Of a DNA stretch of 64,000 nucleotides, positions 58,602-64,000 are shown one piece after another. The first letter of the stretch is position 1. Each line of letters begins with the position of its first letter. The notes below the pieces were generated by a model. The model did no database searches. It had not been told where the DNA came from and saw only the letters and a list, made by a program, of their open reading frames with translations. The position numbers and the translations under genes are program-made. The DNA is from Candidatus Saccharicenans sp. (GTDB taxonomy: Bacteria; Acidobacteriota; Aminicenantia; Aminicenantales; Saccharicenantaceae): assembly GCA_030017715.1 (NCBI GenBank), contig JASEIU010000001.1, positions 458,677 through 522,676 of the forward strand, in the 5' to 3' direction.

Positions 58602-59719
58602 TGGGTAACGGGGAAAAACTTCTCAGACTGGTCGGGCTGGCGGTCATCAGCCTGGTCTTTCTCGGTTTGTATTATTATTCCGGCACCGGCGGGAAAGGAC
58701 AGTTGAAACCTGACCTGGAAGGAATCGAGGCCGCCCGGTTGATGGCTGAAGCTGAGAGGATCATAGCCGATTGTCGGAAAAGTAGAGGAATTCAACCTGA
58801 GAATAATGAGTTTGACCCGAATCTGACGGGCTTAATCGGTCTGGAAAACAGCCCTCTGACCACCACCCTCGGAAACCTTCAGGCCAAGAGAACCGCTACC
58901 AATCCGGAGCTGGCCGCTCTTCTGGTCCACCTCTTAAAAAAGGCCGGGGCTGGCAGGGGAGACCCGGTGGCCCTGGGCGCTTCGGCTTCTTTCCCTTCGC
59001 TGATTGTTGCCGGTTATTGCGCCGCCCGGGCCCTTAACCTGGAACTCCTGGCCATCATTTCTGTCGGCGCCTCCCAGTGGGGAGCCAACCACCCGGAATT
59101 TTCCTGGCTGGACATGGAAGAGTGTCTTCGCCAGAACGGTTTTAACCGGCACCGGCTGCTGGCCGTAGCCTGGGGCGGCGAAGACGATTCCGGAAAAGAA
59201 TATCCGGAAGAAATCCGGCGCCGGCTGCTGACCGTCGCTCAAAGGCTGGGCCTGGAATTTATTCAGCCCGGAAGCCTGGAAGAGCGGGTGAGGCGTCATC
59301 TGGACCTTTTTCAGGCCGCAGCCGACCAGAAAAAAATAAAAGCCTTCATCAACATCGGCGGCAGCTCGGTCAACCTGGGCCAGGACTCTTCCATCCTGGA
59401 ACTTCAGCCGGGGTTGGCCGTGGTCAGAAGAATTCCGCCGCCTTCCCGCCGGGGGCTTATTCAGGAAATGGTCAGGCGAGGAGTTCCGGTCATCCATCTG
59501 CTAAACATCAGGAAACTGGCTGAAATTTATAGATTGCCCTGGGACCCCAGCCCCTTGCCCCCGCCGCAGGGCCGTGTTTTCCGGGCGGAGAATGAACCGG
59601 AGAAACGAGAATTGGCGGTTATCTTTGTCGGTTATGTCCTGAGCTGCGGTCTCTGGCTGGGAGCGGTCGGAGTTATTCGTAAAAAAGCTTTCCGGCCGGG
59701 GCCCGGTCAGGATTCTTAA
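58601..59719 (+). CDS. pgsW: Poly-gamma-glutamate system protein PgsW
   Basis: A 372-residue protein with one N-terminal helix (VGLAVISLVFLGLYYY) and one near the C-terminus (LAVIFVGYVLSCGLWLGAVG); the rest is extracytoplasmic. It matches the PgsW type (TIGR04332) found with pgsBC in Gram-negative bacteria that lack PgsA. Segments: TTTLGNLQAKRTATNPELAA, GASASFPSLIVAG, ISVGASQWGANHPEFSWLDM and INIGGSSVNLG. Exact role unknown. Its 3' end overlaps the convergent peptidase gene by 47 bases. Confidence 0.85.
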   Translation: MGNGEKLLRLVGLAVISLVFLGLYYYSGTGGKGQLKPDLEGIEAARLMAEAERIIADCRKSRGIQPENNEFDPNLTGLIGLENSPLTTTLGNLQAKRTATNPELAALLVHLLKKAGAGRGDPVALGASASFPSLIVAGYCAARALNLELLAIISVGASQWGANHPEFSWLDMEECLRQNGFNRHRLLAVAWGGEDDSGKEYPEEIRRRLLTVAQRLGLEFIQPGSLEERVRRHLDLFQAAADQKKIKAFINIGGSSVNLGQDSSILELQPGLAVVRRIPPPSRRGLIQEMVRRGVPVIHLLNIRKLAEIYRLPWDPSPLPPPQGRVFRAENEPEKRELAVIFVGYVLSCGLWLGAVGVIRKKAFRPGPGQDS

Positions 59720-60848
59720 GATAATAACCTGTTCCTCTGGCTATAACTTCAGCATAGCTGGGAACGTTTTCCATCAGTATTGGACGGTCCGGATGGAGTT
59801 CGGTCCAGACTCTTAGAATCTGAATTATCGATGACAGGTGCCTGCCCACTCTGACGTCAATCGGCCAGCCGCTTTCGTCCAGCTTTTCAAACAGCAGGCC
59901 GTGGCGCCCGGCTTTCATCACAAATTCATCCTTTCCGGTCAATAAAAGGGACCGGTCGGTTCGGCCCCGGGTGGCATCCAGGAAAGGCTCCGGGGTTTCC
60001 AGCAGTAGAGGAATAGCCTGAGTATGGTCGCCTATCTCCCGGTGGGAAAGTCCGCGCAGGGCAGCGGGAGAATATTCCACTCCAATGTTGAAACCCTCCT
60101 CGCTGCTGATCATCATCGAGGCCAGGGCGGCCAGGTCTTCTCCCTTCTGATGGGCGACGATGGTGCTTATAACCGGATATTGCAGCTCAGCCTCGTGGAG
60201 GTCAATTACCAGGTCTATTTTTTCCTTAGTTATGAGTTGGGTCATGGCATAACAGGTCTTCTCAGTCATGGTTCCGTCGGGCCTTCCGGGCCAGGTGCGG
60301 TTCTGGTTTCTGATATCCATATAGGCCAGTTGCTGCCTGGAGGGATAATGAATGTAGACTTCGGGGTCGGGCCACTGGTCGAGCGGATTCGACCAGCGGT
60401 CTCCCTGCCTGAATTTCTGCCGGCCCCAGGGAGTCGGTATTTCATAGTCCGGGGGATAGGCTCCGCCGGGCCTGGTGGAAGTGGAAGCGCTGGGATTGGC
60501 GGTGGCGATGACAAACACCCGTCCGGCTTCAACCAGGGCGTTTTCCACCAGCAACCAGGCGGCCAGCCTTCCGGCCGGTTCTTCGGCATGTGACCCTCCC
60601 AGCACCAGGGCCGCTCCGCCTCCGGCACCTGAATTTTCTTTTCCCAGCACGTAAATATTGGCGTCATTAAGGCTTCCTTTGATTCCCGGAAAATAGTGGC
60701 TCAGCTTTTTAACTTCCAGCAGACCATCGCCGGCCACCAGCGGTTCCTTCAGGTGCCGGCTGCGGTAAAAACTGAGGCCGGAGAAAATAAAAACCAGCAG
60801 AAAAGCGGCCAGGAAAATTGATTTGCGCAGCCAGCCGTAGTTTTTCAT
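59673..60848 (-). CDS. Membrane-anchored M14-like zinc peptidase/deacylase
   Basis: About 391 residues with an N-terminal anchor (SIFLAAFLLVFIFSGLSFY). The catalytic part shows GGSHAEEPAGR (H-x-x-E zinc ligands) and LVIDLHEAELQYP (third His), as in carboxypeptidase A and succinylglutamate desuccinylase/aspartoacylase enzymes. It lies opposite to and overlaps pgsW and could trim gamma-glutamyl chains, but that is only inferred from the neighbours. ATG 60848 has GAGGTGAG before it. It follows the 51-residue membrane protein by seven bases. Confidence 0.75.
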   Translation of the reverse strand: MKNYGWLRKSIFLAAFLLVFIFSGLSFYRSRHLKEPLVAGDGLLEVKKLSHYFPGIKGSLNDANIYVLGKENSGAGGGAALVLGGSHAEEPAGRLAAWLLVENALVEAGRVFVIATANPSASTSTRPGGAYPPDYEIPTPWGRQKFRQGDRWSNPLDQWPDPEVYIHYPSRQQLAYMDIRNQNRTWPGRPDGTMTEKTCYAMTQLITKEKIDLVIDLHEAELQYPVISTIVAHQKGEDLAALASMMISSEEGFNIGVEYSPAALRGLSHREIGDHTQAIPLLLETPEPFLDATRGRTDRSLLLTGKDEFVMKAGRHGLLFEKLDESGWPIDVRVGRHLSSIIQILRVWTELHPDRPILMENVPSYAEVIARGTGYYLKNPDRAPAGKLFYE

Positions 60849-60855
60849 TCTCACC

Positions 60856-61011
60856 TCATTTCAGCCGGAATAGGCGGAGCAGAAAAGGGAGCAGAACTAT
60901 CAGATAGAGGACCTCGGTCTGCCAGTTTTTTGAGCGACGAAAGTTACAGAGGAAACAGACGGCAAAAAAGGCCACCAGCAAATAATAAAGAATTGTTATC
61001 AACGCGCCCAT
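60856..61011 (-). CDS. 51-residue membrane protein
   Basis: A small gene between the permease and the peptidase. It codes 51 residues with two hydrophobic helices (GALITILYYLLVAFFAVCF and VLYLIVLLPFLLRLF) joined by a basic loop (CNFRRSKNWQT). ATG 61011 has a good GGAGACC site. It is spaced ten bases after the permease stop and seven before the peptidase start, so it fits a translated operon member. No family is recognised. It may assist the permease or peptidase. Confidence 0.65.
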   Translation of the reverse strand: MGALITILYYLLVAFFAVCFLCNFRRSKNWQTEVLYLIVLLPFLLRLFRLK

Positions 61012-61020
61012 TCCGGTCTC

Positions 61021-62313
61021 CTAAAAAAGCGTCAGGAAAGATAGTTTCTTACTGAAAACGACCATTAGCGTTCCCAGCAGGGCGATGATTACGGCCGGGA
61101 CCAGGCAGGTTTTCAGGAAATTTGAGTAGCGCTCTTTAACGCCGACCGTATCCATAGTCAGACGTCCGATGATGGCGGTGGGAGGAAGAGCATCTCCCAG
61201 CGGCCAGATGAGGCTCATTCCGGCCAGGGCCACCACCGGGTCCAGGCCCCGGGTGTTGAAAAGAAGGACCAGGGGCACGCCCAGAACCGGTGCCGCGCCC
61301 CACATCAAAACGGCTTCTGATAGGGGCAGGGTGAAAAAGAGCGAGGCAATTACCACGGCCGCCGGCAGGGTGACGACGGAAACAGAAATCAAGCCTCTGA
61401 CTCCGGTCAGGGTCATAACCTGGACCAGGATGCCGACGGAGGTCAGTGTGCCCACCAGCGGCAGAAGCTGCTCGGCCGTATTCAACGAGGTCTTCCAGAC
61501 GTTGAGCCTGACCGGGGAGACCAGGACGGCCACCACCGCCGCCAGGGCGAAGATCAGCGGCAGGCCCAGGATAGGGAAGTTAAAGGGGAAAATCCTTCCG
61601 GCCAGAACCAGGCCCAGAAAGGTAAGGAAAGGCAAAGTCAGGCGCCACCAGTTCATCTCCGGCGGCGGGACCGGAAGTTCGGCCAGAGCCTTTTCGATAT
61701 CGACCGGTCTGGCCTTCCGGCCCAGAATGAATATGGTCAGCAGCGCCCCCAGAACACAGGGAATGAGCAGCGGCAGGAAGAAGCCCACATAGGGCATGTT
61801 GATTCCGGCCGCGGTCAGCATGGCCCACAGGCTGACCGGCGGGGCGGCGGCGCTCAGGCCGGCAATAATGAATATGATGGCAGCCACCCTGACTTCGCTC
61901 AGGCCAGTGTATTTCAGGACCACGGCCACCAGCGAGCCGGTGATCAGAACGGTGACGCTGCCGGCCCCGGTCAGGGCGCCGGGAATCAACAGCAGGAGCA
62001 CCAGCAGCAGGAACAGCATGAATTTCCGGCGATGAAATTTTTTCAGGATGGCCCTGACGGCGAAGGCCACTCCGCCGGCTTCTTTCAGCAGGTTCATGAA
62101 CAGCGTGGCCGTCAGAAAGATCAGGCAGATGTCTAAGTAGGTGATGGCTCCCTCGGCCAGGTGACGGACCGGAACTCCATGGCCGCCGGCCAGGGCTCCG
62201 GCCACCGCCGCCAGGAACAGCGACAGTTCGGTGGAGACCTTGAAAAACTTCGCGGCCGCATAGGCGGCTGCCATTACCGCCAGGATGAAAATAGCGTTCT
62301 GGGTGGGTGACAC
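61021..62313 (-). CDS. Ion-transporter superfamily permease (TRAP-large/CitM-like)
   Basis: A 430-residue permease with 11-12 helices. It has the IT-superfamily layout: two halves with hairpin-like segments, LTGAGSVTVLITGSLVA and GMSLIWPLGDALPPTAIIG (Pro/Gly-rich re-entrant loops). Probably carries a carboxylate (dicarboxylate or amino-acid-like) with H+ or Na+. The start is GTG 62313 with AAGGAGAAA upstream. Its neighbours (poly-gamma-glutamate genes and an M14-like peptidase) make a glutamate-related substrate possible but unproved. Confidence 0.75.
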   Translation of the reverse strand: MSPTQNAIFILAVMAAAYAAAKFFKVSTELSLFLAAVAGALAGGHGVPVRHLAEGAITYLDICLIFLTATLFMNLLKEAGGVAFAVRAILKKFHRRKFMLFLLLVLLLLIPGALTGAGSVTVLITGSLVAVVLKYTGLSEVRVAAIIFIIAGLSAAAPPVSLWAMLTAAGINMPYVGFFLPLLIPCVLGALLTIFILGRKARPVDIEKALAELPVPPPEMNWWRLTLPFLTFLGLVLAGRIFPFNFPILGLPLIFALAAVVAVLVSPVRLNVWKTSLNTAEQLLPLVGTLTSVGILVQVMTLTGVRGLISVSVVTLPAAVVIASLFFTLPLSEAVLMWGAAPVLGVPLVLLFNTRGLDPVVALAGMSLIWPLGDALPPTAIIGRLTMDTVGVKERYSNFLKTCLVPAVIIALLGTLMVVFSKKLSFLTLF

Positions 62314-62338
62314 TCTTTAATTTCTCCTTCCGGCCTTC

Positions 62339-62950
62339 TCAATATCTCCGGCTGTCGACGATGATTCTGGAAATAGCATTATAGCTCTGCATAGAATTCT
62401 TCTGCTGGAAAAGAGCCCTTTCCACGATCAGGGTTCCGAGGGGATAGTCGTCCCAGCGATAGACGCCCACATCGGTTTGATTCCCGGTGATGGAAACCAG
62501 TTCTTTGGCTCCGTGACTGACTCTGGGCAGCTTGAGCTGGTCCAGCACCAGGTTTAAGGATTCGGGATCTTCTATGGTGAAGGTCCGGCCGTTGGGGTCC
62601 ATGACCAGTTTTAGCTCGGGCGGCGCCGGCAGGGTGGTACTCCGGTCCAGCTGATCTCCGGTAATAAAGTCGTAAATTGTCCGGTGGGAATAAAGGGTAT
62701 CCGACTCGGTAACGGTGTAGTAATATTCGGGAATATCGGGCGGGAACAGGTCGTTCTTGACGGCCTTAAAGCTCAGAACGGTCAGTCTGGTGGACTGTAA
62801 ATAACCAAGGATTATCCCCAGCAGGACGATGAAGACGATCGTCCGGACCAGACTTTCGGTATGGCCCCGGAACAGAATGTAAATCAGCCAGAAGACGTTG
62901 ATGGCCAGAAGGGCGGTGACAATGTTGATGGCCAGTGAGGTTGAAATCAT
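62339..62950 (-). CDS. Membrane protein of unknown function, first gene of the permease operon
   Basis: A 203-residue protein. Two N-terminal helices (residues about 8-28 and 35-53: LAINIVTALLAINVFWLIYI, IVFIVLLGIILGYL) are followed by a soluble domain of about 145 residues with YYYTVTESDTLYSHRTIYDF and a regular C-terminal part. ATG 62950 has AGGTGA just before it; the longer frame to 63394 runs back through the divergent promoter and the M28 gene and is rejected. It is 25 bases upstream of the permease. No family recognised. Confidence 0.7.
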   Translation of the reverse strand: MISTSLAINIVTALLAINVFWLIYILFRGHTESLVRTIVFIVLLGIILGYLQSTRLTVLSFKAVKNDLFPPDIPEYYYTVTESDTLYSHRTIYDFITGDQLDRSTTLPAPPELKLVMDPNGRTFTIEDPESLNLVLDQLKLPRVSHGAKELVSITGNQTDVGVYRWDDYPLGTLIVERALFQQKNSMQSYNAISRIIVDSRRY

Positions 62951-63032
62951 ATTTTCACCTGCCTTTCCTCTCTGAATTTTAGCAAAATTGAGCTTAAATT
63001 GACATACCGGAGCAACCGGGGAAACTTTTCTT

Positions 63033-63061
63033 TTGCAAATTCGTTTCAGGGAATATAGAAT
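63033..63061 (+). promoter_or_regulatory. Sigma-70 promoter of the M28 peptidase gene
   Basis: TTGCAA (63033-63038), 17-base spacer and TAGAAT (63056-63061), about 30 bases before ATG 63092. Confidence 0.6.
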
Positions 63062-63091
63062 CATTTTCTTATCTGAATTAAGGAGTGAGTC

Positions 63092-64000
63092 ATGAAAAAT
63101 CGTCTGGCCGCAATTTCGATGCTGATTCTGATGGTCTTCGTATCGCTGTCCGTGGCCCAGCCTCAGGAGAAACTGCCGCGGACGCTGCTGCCCATGAAAC
63201 TTCTTCAGGATATCATTAATGAAGCCAATGGAGAGCTGGCCCTGCAGAATGAGGTTTTTCTGACCGGCGTCAACCGGAATCGTAAAGCCGAAGAATATGC
63301 CGGGGGCTATTTTGAGACGGCTTTTATCCTCGAAAAGCTTAAAGAATACGGCTTTGACCAGGCGCAGATAGTCGACCTTCCCACCCGGGGGCAAACCACC
63401 TGGGACGCAGAAGAGGCCGAACTCTGGGTGGTGGAGCCGGTCAGGAAGAAAATCGCCGACCTCAAAGAACTGCCCGCGGTCCTTTGCTCCGGAAGTTCTT
63501 CAGTCGAAGTGACGGCTGAGCTGGTCGACGTCGGTCAGGGTTACAGCGAAGACTTCTATAAAGATAAGGAAGTTAAAGATAAAATTGTTCTGGTTTATGG
63601 CCCTCCGGATAGAGCCAGAAGACTGGCCGTAGAAAAATACGGGGCGGTCGGTTTGATAGGTTGCTCATCCAGTCATCCTGAATTTGATCGCGACCAGATC
63701 GGCTGGAATTCCATCCGGGTGGGGCCAAAGGAAAAGCCGACCTTTGCTTTCATGGTCTCGGAAAGAACCTATTTCGACCTGAAAATGGCCCTGGAAAGGA
63801 AAGATAAAATCGTCCTCAAAGCCGTGGTCAAAACCCGGCAGGTCCCTTACAAGGAGGAGATGGCCGTCGGTTTGATTAAGGGAGCCGAAAAACCGGAGGA
63901 AGAACTGGTTCTGACCGCGCATCTTTTTGAAGGCTTTGCCAAGCAGGGCGCCAATGATGACGCCTCCGGCTGCGTGGCCATTCTGGAGGCCGGCCGGGTG
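63092..64000 (+). CDS. M28 family aminopeptidase, exported (partial)
   Basis: The first 303 codons of a longer gene cut by the window end. Signal peptide (LAAISMLILMVFVSLSVAQ), then a region with a PA-like domain (VSVE... VDVGQGYSEDFYKD and KDKIVLVYGPPDRA), and the beginning of the M28 catalytic domain: VLTAHLFEG (first zinc His) and ANDDASGCVAILEAGR (Asp ligand). Members are zinc aminopeptidases that work on exported peptides. AAGGAG precedes the ATG. Complete length and remaining ligands cannot be seen. Confidence 0.9.
   Translation, partial: MKNRLAAISMLILMVFVSLSVAQPQEKLPRTLLPMKLLQDIINEANGELALQNEVFLTGVNRNRKAEEYAGGYFETAFILEKLKEYGFDQAQIVDLPTRGQTTWDAEEAELWVVEPVRKKIADLKELPAVLCSGSSSVEVTAELVDVGQGYSEDFYKDKEVKDKIVLVYGPPDRARRLAVEKYGAVGLIGCSSSHPEFDRDQIGWNSIRVGPKEKPTFAFMVSERTYFDLKMALERKDKIVLKAVVKTRQVPYKEEMAVGLIKGAEKPEEELVLTAHLFEGFAKQGANDDASGCVAILEAGRV

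Noticed and set aside
62951..63394. Extension of the 203-residue membrane protein to 63394
   Set aside because: It would run through the divergent promoter and the start of the M28 gene; ATG 62950 has its own AGGTGA site and begins the hydrophobic helix.

Overview
The window reads as chromosomal DNA of a Gram-negative, anaerobic or microaerophilic, peptide-using bacterium. Signs seen in the sequence: a class III (oxygen-sensitive) ribonucleotide reductase with its activase, outer-membrane beta-barrel proteins (PorT-like, DUF5916), RND pumps, many exported peptidases (M19, M24, M28, M55 and an M14-like one), strong GGAGG ribosome binding sites and moderately GC-rich coding DNA. This gene mix fits Candidatus Aminicenantes (OP8) or a relative in the Acidobacteriota neighbourhood; that placement is inference from gene content, not a marker-gene result. 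I saw no rRNA, tRNA, insertion sequence, prophage or CRISPR array.

Layout. 1-6.2 kb: yjbQ, then nrdD-glutaredoxin-nrdG-dut behind a TTGACA promoter with two NrdR-like boxes, then a CBS-domain protein and an ACT-malic enzyme on the minus strand. 6.6-14.3 kb: minus-strand operon of one membrane fusion protein and two different RND pumps, without an outer-membrane channel gene. 14.6-20.5 kb: a large exported SBBP beta-propeller/InlB-like/CARDB protein with a partner beta-barrel, a membrane protein with a degenerate HD-GYP domain, and a DUF429 protein. 20.7-29.7 kb: DUF5916 outer-membrane protein, DUF523-DUF1722 protein, a protein made of 16-residue repeats, an LppP/LprE-like exported protein, a PorT-like barrel, and an ECF sigma/anti-sigma/secretin-N-domain operon. 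30-47.9 kb: sialidase-like protein, M55 aminopeptidase, Kef antiporter, multi-PAS kinase, PorT-like barrel, OsmC, PAP2, epimerase, GH172, lipid kinase, CehA/McbA-like metallohydrolase, COG3375 acetyltransferase, M19 dipeptidase lipoprotein.

48.2-54.8 kb is the most interesting stretch. A peptide-type solute-binding protein with no transporter genes is translationally coupled to a membrane histidine kinase and an NtrC-type sigma-54 activator. Downstream lie two sigma-54 promoters of nearly the same sequence, each with an AT-rich palindrome about 65-90 bp upstream. One drives an orphan receiver-domain protein. The other starts a short transcript with no convincing ORF that ends at hairpin terminators, a candidate small RNA. 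Together they look like a local signalling circuit: extracellular ligand, kinase, sigma-54 activator, then a single-domain regulator plus a small RNA.

54.8-64 kb: THEP1-type NTPase, a secreted M24 peptidase, and pgsB-pgsC-pgsW (poly-gamma-glutamate system) facing a convergent operon of a small membrane protein, an ion-transporter-superfamily permease, a 51-residue two-helix membrane protein and an M14-like metallopeptidase. The window ends inside an M28 peptidase.
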